DNA of 24,839 nucleotides, taken from assembly GCA_021793595.1 (NCBI GenBank), contig JAJYSL010000044.1:1-24839 (forward strand), given 5' to 3'. This DNA is from Acidobacteriota bacterium. Its GTDB lineage: Bacteria > Acidobacteriota > Terriglobia > Terriglobales > Acidobacteriaceae. Under the pieces are notes generated by a model, which worked only from the letters and a program-made list of their open reading frames with translations, did not search any database and had not been told where the DNA came from. The position numbers were made by a program, and so were the translations under genes. This document shows, one piece after another, positions 8,807 to 16,458 of the stretch (positions within the stretch are counted from its first letter, which is position 1; each line of letters opens with the position of its first letter).

Positions 8807-9972
8807 TGGTGATGGAAAAGCTCTCGGCGTCTTCGCTGCTCGATGCGTTGATTCGAATTCCGTCGGTTTCGGCACTGACAAATCGTCCGCTAATTGCGTT
8901 TGTGGAAGATCTACTGTGCGGACGCGGCTGGAATTTTCGAGAGCTGCCGTATCACGATTCCAGCGGGGTGGAGAAAGTGAACTTGCTGGCGACACCGCCT
9001 TGGCAAAAGCCGGACGATTATGCCGTGGATCTGGCGTTCGTGTGTCACACGGATACGGTTCCATATAGTACGGAATGGAACGAGGCTACAGCTCCGCAGG
9101 TGATCGGAGATGCCATGCACGGATGCGGGGCCTGCGATGTTAAAGGCTTTCTGGCGTGCCTGCTCGCGACTCTTCTCAATGCGGACGAATCTCATTTCGC
9201 ATCGACGGTTGCGCTTGTGCTTACGACGGAGGAGGAAATTGGCTGTGTCGGAGCGCGGTACTTGATGCAGGCCGGCCTGCTGCAAGCGCGGTATGTGGTG
9301 GTGGGTGAGCCGACAGCGCTGCATCCGGCTTGTGCTGGCAAAGGATACGGCTTGGCGGAGATTCGCGTGTTTGGAAAAGAGGCGCACAGCGCTTACCCGG
9401 CGCAGGGAGTTTCTGCCATCTATCGCGCAGCCAAGCTGATTAGAATGATCGAGATGTTTGCGCTGTCGCTAAAAAACCAGCAGGTTCGGGAGGAGGCGCG
9501 CATTTTCGATCCGCCGTATACGACGTTCAATGTCGGCACCATCGAGGGCGGAACGGCAAAGAACATCCTTCCAGGGGAATGCAAGTTCCTGCTGGAATGG
9601 AGATCTTTGCCCGGGGATCCGATCAGAGAGGTTCCCAGCATCGTGCAAGGGATGGTAGCAGATTTGCAAATGAATGATCCCGGTTTTCGCTACGAATTGA
9701 ATGTGCTGCGGGAGCAGCCAGGATTTGAAACCGCTGCCGAGTCGCCCCTGGTCCGACGCTGGACAGAAATTAGCGGGAGGGGGGCGATTGGGGTACCGTT
9801 TGGCACTGAAGCGCCGCTGATGTCGACGCTGGCGGACGAAACGATTGTGGTGGGACCGGGGGACATGCGTACCGCGCACAGTCCGCGGGAATGCGTTCCG
9901 TTGGCCGACCTCGACCTGTGTGTTGACTACTTAACGGAACTGCTCGAACATCCGATGGAGCCCGCGCCATGA
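8806..9972 (+). CDS. M20-family amidohydrolase, ArgE-like; possible N-formylglutamate deformylase
   Basis: This is a zinc-dependent deacylase of the M20/ArgE-DapE type. Visible ligand motifs are AFVCHTDTVP (His81, Asp83), GCGACDVKGFLACLLAT (bridging Asp), TTEEEIGCVGARYL (catalytic Glu and ligand Glu), VVGEPTALHP and the late FGTEAP. The dimer-domain block GKEAHSAYPAQGV and the TTFNVGTIEGGTAKNI segment resemble acetylornithine deacetylase. The length is 388 residues. The start at 8806 is fixed by the TGATG overlap with hutI and a GGAG about eight bases upstream. Its place directly after hutF-hutU-hutI, where hutG is missing, suggests it removes formyl from N-formylglutamate. This is inference; an ordinary acetylornithine deacetylase or a dipeptidase is the alternative. 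Confidence 0.88.
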   Translation: MVMEKLSASSLLDALIRIPSVSALTNRPLIAFVEDLLCGRGWNFRELPYHDSSGVEKVNLLATPPWQKPDDYAVDLAFVCHTDTVPYSTEWNEATAPQVIGDAMHGCGACDVKGFLACLLATLLNADESHFASTVALVLTTEEEIGCVGARYLMQAGLLQARYVVVGEPTALHPACAGKGYGLAEIRVFGKEAHSAYPAQGVSAIYRAAKLIRMIEMFALSLKNQQVREEARIFDPPYTTFNVGTIEGGTAKNILPGECKFLLEWRSLPGDPIREVPSIVQGMVADLQMNDPGFRYELNVLREQPGFETAAESPLVRRWTEISGRGAIGVPFGTEAPLMSTLADETIVVGPGDMRTAHSPRECVPLADLDLCVDYLTELLEHPMEPAP

Positions 9973-10550
9973 CCGAAAACCAGGATGCACCACTCTGGGA
10001 AAATTCAATTCTGGAATTTCGAAATCGTGTAGCTGCGGGTTCCGCTACCCCCGGCGGGGGTGCGGTGGCGGCAGTTTCGGCCACCTTTGCGGGTGCGTTG
10101 CTGCGGATGGTGTGTGCCATCAGTTCTAAGCGGAAACCAGGTGTTGGGATGAATACAATCGCCGCCAAGGTAAAAATCTTCGAAGAGGAATTGGCACATT
10201 GCGCGGAGGAAGACATTCGGGTCTTCGACCGATATATGGCCGCGAGAAAAGATCGGAGTGCATCCGCGCATGCTGAGGTGCAGCGATGTCTGCAGGCTTG
10301 CACAGAAGTTCCGCTTGCCGCGGCAGAAGCGGTTGTGAAGCTGGAAGCCTATGCGGCAGAGATGGTCCCTCATTGTCCAGAACTTCTCTCGAGCGATATG
10401 GCGACAGCTCAACATTTGCTAGACGCCAGCCGGAAGGCATTGTTGGCCAATGTCAGGATCAACCTGGCGGAGCTGGATGATGGGGAAGCGAAGCGTGCAA
10501 TTGTAGTGAGAGCCAGCGCGTTGTGGCGCGGCGAGAAGACGTTTATCTAG
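9969..10550 (+). CDS. fchA: Cyclodeaminase/cyclohydrolase family protein (FTCD-C / FchA-like)
   Basis: This is a small helical folate enzyme. Family members either deaminate 5-formimino-THF or hydrolyse/form 5,10-methenyl-THF (FchA). The family start is clear: FRNRVAAGSATPGGGAVAAV (residues 17-36), followed by ATFAGALLRMVCAIS and the amphipathic helices typical of the fold. The length of 193 residues matches standalone FTCD-C proteins. It overlaps the M20 gene by four bases (ATGA) with GGAG upstream, so it belongs to the hut operon. No glutamate formimidoyltransferase is encoded nearby and the operon uses HutF, so formimino-THF should not form by the standard route; a cyclohydrolase role fits better. 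Its stop overlaps the end of the damaged GH2 gene on the other strand. Confidence 0.88.
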   Translation: MTENQDAPLWENSILEFRNRVAAGSATPGGGAVAAVSATFAGALLRMVCAISSKRKPGVGMNTIAAKVKIFEEELAHCAEEDIRVFDRYMAARKDRSASAHAEVQRCLQACTEVPLAAAEAVVKLEAYAAEMVPHCPELLSSDMATAQHLLDASRKALLANVRINLAELDDGEAKRAIVVRASALWRGEKTFI

Positions 10551-11789
10551 CGGCGGCCCCGGGGCTCACGTCGAAGACGCCACGGATAAAGGCGCCTTTC
10601 ACGGAGCCGAGATGTTGGCCGTTGAGCCATACATCAGCCTGAGAGTTGATGCCGTTCACAACTAGCGAAATGTTCGAATCGTGGCCGGTATGCGGCGGTG
10701 TGAATTTCGCGCGGTACCAGTATTTCTGCCGGTTCAGACTTTCTGGGATATCGAGGTTGTTCAATCCGTAGTCCGGATCAGGATAGATGCCGCGTGCAAT
10801 CATCGTGGTCAGCACCGTGCCAGGTACGGTTGCCGCCAGCCAATCGCGGGTATTGAATCCAGTTGTAGAGATGCTCTCCGCGGTCGCGGAAACCTTGGGT
10901 GCTGCGGCAACTTTCCATCCCCCTTCCAGCACCCAATCGGAGCTACCGTCCGGTTGCAACGTGGTCTGCGCGGGCGGTAGCGGTTCCGCTTTGGGTTCAC
11001 TGAACGGCGCGTTGCGATGGGGGAGTGTTGCCGGGTCCTGCGGCGCCGTGTTGCCGACAAACTGAAGAACTTGCAGTGCCCATGGTTTGGAACCTTCCTC
11101 AAACGCAATCAGCGGGAAGTCGGGCTTTTGCGCGGCCAGGGTTGCGATGGCTTGTGCTGAAAGCGCTTCGCGGGCCAGGCTAAACAAAGCGATGCGTCCG
11201 CCGAAGTGTTCGCAAAGAGTTTCAATGCAAGGCGACTCCACGGGCGCCATCATCAGTTGCGGCTGGATCGGTCCGGCCTGGAGCGCGCCGTGCGCGACCT
11301 CCGTTCCATCGACGTAGAGGTGGGCCGTATGTCCGTCGAAGCTCGCAGCCAGGCGATGCCATCCCGATGGATTGAGAGGGCTGGACGAGCGGAGAGAGTG
11401 GTTGCGCCCGAAACGCAACTCCGGCACGCCACTCTCAACCGCGAAGAAACGGGAGTCCTCGGCGCGCTGATCGCCGGCTCCAGCGATCAGCATGGATTCC
11501 ACCGGCGCTGGCGAAAACTCAACCCATGCGGAAAGTGTCCACGGAGCACTCGCTTTCAGCATCGGATCAGCCGCCGGAATGGGCTTGATCAGTCCAATGC
11601 CACCCTGGAGAAAGTGTCCGCTGTAGGGCCCATAACTCTGCGGAAGTATCGTCAATCCGGGGGTGGGCAGGGTTTGGGCGCGAGGGAGGCAGTGGTAACG
11701 AGAAGGCCGGCGATGATTGTGAACACGACCGACGGCAGTTTCGGTGGATAGAAGAGGCGATTCATCAAACGCATAGATACTGGTTTCAT
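10543..11789 (-). pseudogene. Exported LamG / glycoside hydrolase family 2 protein, frameshifted and truncated
   Basis: The 5' part (ATG near 11789) encodes a signal peptide with hydrophobic core PSVVFTIIAGLLVTTASLA, but this frame stops at 11652. The mature protein (AQTLPTPGLTILPQSYGPYS...) continues in the next frame, so one base is missing near 11678-11683. The mature part holds a LamG-like jellyroll (WTLSAWVEF ... AHLYVDGTEVAHG) and then the N-terminal sugar-binding sandwich of GH2 enzymes (TVPGTVLTTMIARG, QKYWYRAKF, ADVWLNGQHLG). It stops inside that sandwich after FDVSPGAAAR, where the frame meets the end of the cyclodeaminase gene. The catalytic TIM barrel, several hundred residues, is absent. 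It would have acted on plant or microbial polysaccharide outside the cytoplasm and is almost certainly dead. Confidence 0.8.
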
Positions 11790-12032
11790 AGGGTGATCAC
11801 GGGAATCAAAAGACATTGTATAGGCCAGAGTTTTTAACGCGTCGAGCGAATGGACTGGCCGCATGCCACCGATTTTTTGAGGAATTGTTGTTGCGGTTCA
11901 GTTCAGACAGTTCGCGGCGTATGCTGGATGGAAAGCCCAGAAAGTATTACTGCACCGGAGATCCGGATGAGTTTTTGGGTCTTGAAATGCAATGATGAAA
12001 AGGAAAGCGCACCGTTTCGCTGACTCGAAATT
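11790..12032. other. Intergenic region with a short in-frame ORF
   Basis: This lies between the divergent GH2 remnant and the aldolase. It contains a 31-codon ORF (11928-12023) in the same frame as the aldolase, closed by a TGA nine bases before the aldolase ATG. No family is recognised for the peptide. No clear promoter or ribosome site is visible. Confidence 0.4.
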
Positions 12033-12953
12033 ATGAAAACCCCCAACAAAGGCGACGTCTCGACGATTGTCCGTCGTGCAGTGCTGGAATGCCTTGCGGT
12101 CCATCGATCTCGCCAGTCCGCTGCAGAAGAACCCCAGGAGATTTTCAACTCGCCTGAAGCGAACGCGCTGAAAAAGGAAATTCTGCGGGTCGGCAGGAAG
12201 CTTTGGGAGCGGCAATACGTCGACGGAAATGGCGGCAATATTTCCGTACGTGTGTCGCCGCAGTATGTTTTGTGCACGCCCACTTTGTGCAGCAAAGGCG
12301 ACCTTTGTATCGAAGATTTTTCCCTGGTCGATCTAGACAACTGCCAGATATGCGGCGATCGTCCGCAGACAAGCGAGATATTGCTCCATCTTGAAATTTA
12401 CAAAGCGGTGCCTGCGGCCAAAGCGGTCATTCATTGCCATCCACCGTATGCCACTGCGCATGCCGTCGCCGGAGTTGTGCCCCAAGGCAATTTAATTCCC
12501 GAACAGGAAGTTTTTATTGGACCGGTGGCGCTGGCGCCCTATGAAACGCCGGGGACGCGCGCCTTCGCGAAAACTGTGCTGCCGTACGTGAAGGATCACA
12601 ACACCATCCTTCTGGCGAAACACGGTATCGTCTGTTGGGCCGACACGGTGACCCATGCGGAATGGTACGTTGAGGTGATCGAGAATTATTGCAAGACGGT
12701 GATGATTGCTTCACAATTGCGGCCGAAATTGAATGAGATTCCTCCCGACAGGATCGCCGACCTGCTGGCCATCAAGAAAAAGTTGGGACTGCCCGATCCG
12801 CGTCTGATGGCCGGTGCTGATCCGATAGGGGCAGCTCCGGTGGAGGCGCAAGCTGATGTTCCACCGGTCAGAAGCACGAGCAGTTATGAGACCGAAGAAC
12901 TCATCAATCGTTTAACTGCGGAAATCTCCGGCTTTCTCCGCGGAACGCAATGA
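12033..12953 (+). CDS. Class II aldolase/adducin-family protein with terminal helical tails
   Basis: This is a zinc aldolase of the fuculose-/rhamnulose-phosphate aldolase type, which cleaves sugar phosphates to DHAP and lactaldehyde. The core spans about residues 43-245: GNGGNISVRV (substrate phosphate loop), zinc ligands AVIHCHPPYATAHA (His134, His136) and AKHGIVCW (His197). At 306 residues it is longer than E. coli FucA (about 215). The additions are an amphipathic N-terminal helix, DVSTIVRRAVLECLA (8-22), with a linker, and a C-terminal Ala/Pro-rich linker followed by ETEELINRLTAEISGFLRG (286-304). These tails resemble encapsulation peptides of microcompartment cargo (inference; no shell genes are seen). 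An in-frame stop at 12021 fixes the start at 12033. The next gene follows after 18 bases. Confidence 0.85.
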   Translation: MKTPNKGDVSTIVRRAVLECLAVHRSRQSAAEEPQEIFNSPEANALKKEILRVGRKLWERQYVDGNGGNISVRVSPQYVLCTPTLCSKGDLCIEDFSLVDLDNCQICGDRPQTSEILLHLEIYKAVPAAKAVIHCHPPYATAHAVAGVVPQGNLIPEQEVFIGPVALAPYETPGTRAFAKTVLPYVKDHNTILLAKHGIVCWADTVTHAEWYVEVIENYCKTVMIASQLRPKLNEIPPDRIADLLAIKKKLGLPDPRLMAGADPIGAAPVEAQADVPPVRSTSSYETEELINRLTAEISGFLRGTQ

Positions 12954-12971
12954 CTAATACGAGGTGCGAAT

Positions 12972-14108
12972 TTGCGGCGCAGAGACATGATATGCGGATC
13001 GCTTCTGGCGACGCTGTTCACCTCCCTCAAGCTTCAATCAGAGAGTTTGAGTTTCGCATCCCTCTCGAATAAGAACCTCTCCCCGTTGCTTACTGTCCGC
13101 GTCGAAGCGCCGATTCCGGTTATAGGTAGCGAGGGCGACACATGGGTTCCCACCTGGGCGGATAACGGGCATCTCTACTCCCCATCGAACGACAGCACCG
13201 GGTTTCACTCGGCCCCCAGGGCGAACATCGCTTTTAACCGCATTGATGGAATCGATCCATTCCATCTGGAGGGCGAGACGGTGAACCCGATGCCGCCATA
13301 CGGTAAAGAAGCCGAGAGAGGCCCGGATGGATGCACCTGGAAATCGAGCGGGTGCGCCTGCATCGATGGCGTCTTGTATTGGGTCGTCGCCCGGCATCGA
13401 TACGGGCAGGAAAGCGGAGATCCTCATCGGCGGCAGACCGCGCAAAACGCCAGCATCATCAAGAGCGTGGATCACGGGCGAACATGGACGCGTTCCGCCA
13501 AGCTGAATTACCACGCGCCCATGTTTCCAGGAAGACGCTTTGCCACGCCGTACTTCATTCAGTTCGGCCGCAATGGTGCAGCTCCGCGGAATGTTGGAGA
13601 CTATGTTTATGCGATTTCCAACAACGGATTTTGGGATTGCGGCGACGACGTGATCGTCGGTCGGGTGTCGCGATTCAGGATCGGTCGTCTGCAGGCCGCA
13701 GACTGGGAGTTTTTCACCGGCGGGAACGGCGATGCCGCTTCTTCCTGGACCCGCAACATGTATCGAGCGTTACCGATCCTCAGGGGTCCAGGAAAATTCG
13801 GCATGACGGGCGCGACTTATCTGCATCGATACCAAAGATATTTGATGATCGGCTGGTACTATCCGGCCGGTGGCGGCAAGATGGACGGCGCAGCGACCCA
13901 TACTGTATGGGATTTTTACGAATCGCCACGACCCTGGGGTCCGTGGAAAAAAATAGGCTCGTACGACTCGCAACCGTCTGGATATTACTCCCCGCAAGTA
14001 TGTCCTACATTTCAAACCGCCGATCACGTCTTTGCGTTCACCGCAGGAAATTGGAATAACCCGAGCGACTATCGCCTCACAATCATCCCTCTCAAGATCG
14101 GTACGTGA
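12972..14108 (+). CDS. Exported protein with sialidase-like Asp-box (beta-propeller type), unknown function
   Basis: The N-terminus MRRRDMICGSLLATLF looks like a Tat or Sec export signal, with paired arginines before a short hydrophobic stretch. The body contains a sialidase-type Asp-box, SVDHGRTW (165-172), and many Trp/Tyr/Gly-rich strand repeats such as NNGFWDCGDDVIVGR and YLMIGWYYPAGGG. This suggests a five- or six-bladed propeller acting on glycans or sensing the surface. It resembles DUF4185-like proteins, but I do not claim a family. The start is TTG at 12972 with GAGG about nine bases upstream; ATG 12987 would remove the twin arginines. It is probably cotranscribed with the aldolase, suggesting a shared sugar pathway. 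Confidence 0.68.
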   Translation: MRRRDMICGSLLATLFTSLKLQSESLSFASLSNKNLSPLLTVRVEAPIPVIGSEGDTWVPTWADNGHLYSPSNDSTGFHSAPRANIAFNRIDGIDPFHLEGETVNPMPPYGKEAERGPDGCTWKSSGCACIDGVLYWVVARHRYGQESGDPHRRQTAQNASIIKSVDHGRTWTRSAKLNYHAPMFPGRRFATPYFIQFGRNGAAPRNVGDYVYAISNNGFWDCGDDVIVGRVSRFRIGRLQAADWEFFTGGNGDAASSWTRNMYRALPILRGPGKFGMTGATYLHRYQRYLMIGWYYPAGGGKMDGAATHTVWDFYESPRPWGPWKKIGSYDSQPSGYYSPQVCPTFQTADHVFAFTAGNWNNPSDYRLTIIPLKIGT

Positions 14109-14526
14109 TACGGGGCAACGGCACACCAACACGCACCGAAAAGCCAAAGGGCGAATCCTCTTGCGAGAACTCGCCCCTGACACTCCGAATTTTCGAAGAT
14201 CCGATGTTCGGCGAACGGATCACAACTCTATCATCCCGGAGTTGCCGAGAGCCTGCGGGCGAACCCGCATTTTCTGGAACTACCGTTCAGTCTGGTTGTA
14301 AGAGCTTTCTCTTGGCTGCCGTCTTCAGTTGCCTGAAGTGAGTCTCGTTGCCGAGTCTCTGGCCGGCTTCGATTCCGCTCTCTTCTCTGAAAGATTTCTC
14401 TTTCGTTGTCACTGAGTATTGCATGAGAGACGCGGGTTGCCGCGGGTTTATTTCGGTGCAAATCTCGGCCGAACGGTGCAAAACGGCGCGATTTTCTTTC
14501 GTTTGAGGCAACCAAAATAAGACTGG
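14109..14526. other. Intergenic region between convergent genes
   Basis: I find no credible gene in this 418-bp stretch; the open frames here have no family features. The only structure seen is a short GCGGG-CGAA-CCCGC hairpin at 14255-14268 followed by ATTTTCT. Confidence 0.5.
14255..14275 (+). terminator. Weak candidate terminator hairpin
   Basis: A 5-bp GC stem with a CGAA tetraloop is followed by ATTTTCT. It lies about 150 bp after the exported-protein gene. The stem is short and the T-tract imperfect, so this is tentative. Confidence 0.25.
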
Positions 14527-15783
14527 TTACACCCACTCCCCTTGGCGCATCAGCGGTTCGGCAACGCCGGTTGCAGTGATGCCGTCGATGTCGAGCTTTC
14601 CGGACCCGATCATCCAGTCGACGTGGATCAGACTGTCGTTCGCGCCTTTGGCCGCAAGTTGCTCTGGGGTCAACTTGTCTCCGTCGCGCAGGCAGGAAGT
14701 GTAGGCCTGACCCAGCGCAATATGCGACGCGGCATTCTCATCGAACAGCGTATTCAGGAACAACAGACCGCTGGCGGCGATGGGCGAGGAGTGCGGCACG
14801 AGTGCCACTTCGCCCAACCGCCGCGCACCCTCATCTGTGTCAATCAGCCGTTGCAGCACTTCCTGGCCTCGACTGGCGCGCGCATCGACGATGCGGCCTT
14901 TTTCAAATCGCACCTGGATGCCTTCAATCAGCGTCCCCTGATGCGATAGTGGTTTGGTTGCGGTCACGGTGCCATCCGCGCGATCTTTGTGCGGAGTCGT
15001 GAAGACTTCCTCCGTCGGCATGTTCGGGATGCAGTAGAGGCCGTTGCCGGCTGTGGTGCCGCCGCCCAGCCAAAGGTGATCATCTGCCAATCCCAGGCGG
15101 AAATCTGTACCCGGCCCGCGATACTGCAGCGCGGAGTAACGCTTCTCGTTCAATCGCGCGGCGCGTTGTTGCAGGCCGGCATCATGCGTTTTCCAGGCAA
15201 CCACGGGATCATCGGTGTTGATGCGTGTCGTATAAAAAATTGCGTCCCACAGTTTCGCCAGCGCCACGTCGGCCGCTTCTCCGGGGAACATCGCGGCAGC
15301 CCATGCTGGCGTCGCACTGGCTACAATCGTCCAATTGATTTCATGTCGCGTGATCAACTCTAGCGCGGGTCTGTATGCCTGGGATACCGCACGATTGGCT
15401 CGACCCACCTTCTCGCTGTCTTCATTGGAAAGCAGGGTTGGATTTCCTCCCGTGATGGCCAGACGTGCCGCGCCGCTTTTGAAGGCTGCGCCCATGCCGT
15501 CATACAGCCACTTGGCCGCATGATCGAAACTTTCATCTGAGGCGAAATGGTAGCGCATCAGCGCCGCCTCATCGTCGCTGTAGAGCGTCGTTACCAAGGA
15601 AGCACCGGTGCGATAGGCCTGCTCGGTGATGCGACGTGCCAGCGGCACCGAATCCAACGACGCCGTCATCACCAATTCCTGACCTGCCCGCAATCCCAGG
15701 CCGACCCGTATCGCGACCTCAGCCAACAAATTCAGTTTCTCTTCGTGGGTTCGTTGCTCCGTCAGCACAGCTGTTTCACTCAT
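14527..15783 (-). CDS. M29-family aminopeptidase (AmpS/PepS/aminopeptidase T type)
   Basis: This cytoplasmic dinuclear-metal aminopeptidase removes N-terminal residues from peptides. The metal ligands of the family are visible: IPNMPTEEVFT (Glu258/Glu259), GEVALVPHSSPI (Glu325), TLFDENAASHIALGQAY (His354, Tyr361) and NDSLIHVDWMIG (His387, Asp389). The length of 418 residues is typical (408-418). The start at 15781-15783 has GAGAGGA about a dozen bases upstream. It is a single gene, convergent with the exported-protein gene and running in the same direction as the distant antitoxin gene. Assignment is secure; the peptide preference is unknown. Confidence 0.95.
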   Translation of the reverse strand: MSETAVLTEQRTHEEKLNLLAEVAIRVGLGLRAGQELVMTASLDSVPLARRITEQAYRTGASLVTTLYSDDEAALMRYHFASDESFDHAAKWLYDGMGAAFKSGAARLAITGGNPTLLSNEDSEKVGRANRAVSQAYRPALELITRHEINWTIVASATPAWAAAMFPGEAADVALAKLWDAIFYTTRINTDDPVVAWKTHDAGLQQRAARLNEKRYSALQYRGPGTDFRLGLADDHLWLGGGTTAGNGLYCIPNMPTEEVFTTPHKDRADGTVTATKPLSHQGTLIEGIQVRFEKGRIVDARASRGQEVLQRLIDTDEGARRLGEVALVPHSSPIAASGLLFLNTLFDENAASHIALGQAYTSCLRDGDKLTPEQLAAKGANDSLIHVDWMIGSGKLDIDGITATGVAEPLMRQGEWV

Positions 15784-15927
15784 GTCTTGTGTCCTCTCTT
15801 CGGCTGTACAAATTCTAATTCGACGGAGCGCGGATCCCAGCGGCGGCGCGCTTGAGTCGAAGGCAGACGGAATCTGTTGTCGGAGGGTGTCAGTCGCACT
15901 CGGGGCGCTACTCTTTCAGTATCATCA

Positions 15928-15933
15928 GTATAG
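15928..15933 (-). promoter_or_regulatory. Possible -10 box for the M29 aminopeptidase gene
   Basis: Read on the minus strand this is TATACT inside the only AT-rich patch of the gap, about 145 bp before the start. No good -35 element is seen at 16-18 bp. Tentative. Confidence 0.25.
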
Positions 15934-15952
15934 AATTTCTAAGTTTTTAACT

Positions 15953-15976
15953 TACCACGGTTTTCTACCACGGTTT
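15953..15976. repeat. Tandem 11-bp direct repeat
   Basis: TACCACGGTTT occurs at 15953-15963 and again at 15966-15976, separated by two bases, upstream of the minus-strand aminopeptidase promoter region. It could be an operator half-site pair or chance. Confidence 0.5.
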
Positions 15977-16034
15977 GAGCGCCGCTACCCCAACCAAACG
16001 CGGTACACATATGCCCCGTCCGGAGAAGTGGGCT

Positions 16035-16355
16035 TTACGCTACCAGCAAGCGGGATTGGGAGCGAGAGCGCGGGCGAGTCTTCACATTGATTTCAACGTC
16101 GCGTCCCAGCAGCAGAAGAAAGCGCAGCAGCCGCTCGATGGAGAACCCGGAAAGCCGCCCGCGCATCAGGGCAGAAACTTTCGGCTGGTCGATTCCGAGG
16201 ATCGCAGCGGCGTCCGTCTGCGTTAGCCGCCGTTCATGGATGATGGCAACAATTTTCTGTACCAGCTCAGCTTTGGCCAGAGCTTCATCCGGCTCCGGCA
16301 GGCCAAGGTCGGCAAAGACGTTTCCCGTGCTCTCTACATAATCGCGTTTTGGCAT
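16035..16355 (-). CDS. HigA-like XRE-family antitoxin, orphaned
   Basis: This 106-residue DNA-binding protein belongs to the short XRE/HTH_37 type that pairs with Gp49-like (HigB/RelE) toxins. The helix-turn-helix is LTQTDAAAILGIDQPKVSAL (residues 44-63), followed by SIERLLRFLLLLGRDVEI, the usual second half. A good AGGAG ribosome site lies eight bases before the ATG at 16353-16355. Such antitoxins normally bind their own promoter and neutralise the toxin encoded just upstream. Here only a toxin tail remains upstream, so it is unpaired. It may persist as an anti-addiction module or be decaying. Confidence 0.85.
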   Translation of the reverse strand: MPKRDYVESTGNVFADLGLPEPDEALAKAELVQKIVAIIHERRLTQTDAAAILGIDQPKVSALMRGRLSGFSIERLLRFLLLLGRDVEINVKTRPRSRSQSRLLVA

Positions 16356-16444
16356 GTTAATTTCTCCTGTGCGGCGTTCAATTCCATCGCGCGTTTCAGC
16401 CGCCGTCTCACCAGGTCCATCTCCGGTTCGGGCGTTTCAATCCA
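16327..16444 (-). pseudogene. C-terminal remnant of a Gp49/HigB-like toxin
   Basis: One frame, overlapping the antitoxin start as toxin genes of this type do, reads IETPEPEMDLVRRRLKRAME and continues to a stop at about 16327. The TP..E(I/M)..A/V..R pattern resembles the C-terminal helix of Gp49-like toxins. A stop lies at 16445-16447 directly before it, and nothing toxin-like is found upstream, so most of the gene is lost. The similarity is short and from memory only. Confidence 0.4.
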
Positions 16445-16458
16445 TTATTGCCCAGGCA

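Noticed and set aside
14231..14536. Minus-strand open frame of 101 codons in the gap before the aminopeptidase end
   Set aside because: It is Arg/Ser-rich with no family features and overlaps the aminopeptidase 3' end; considered noncoding.
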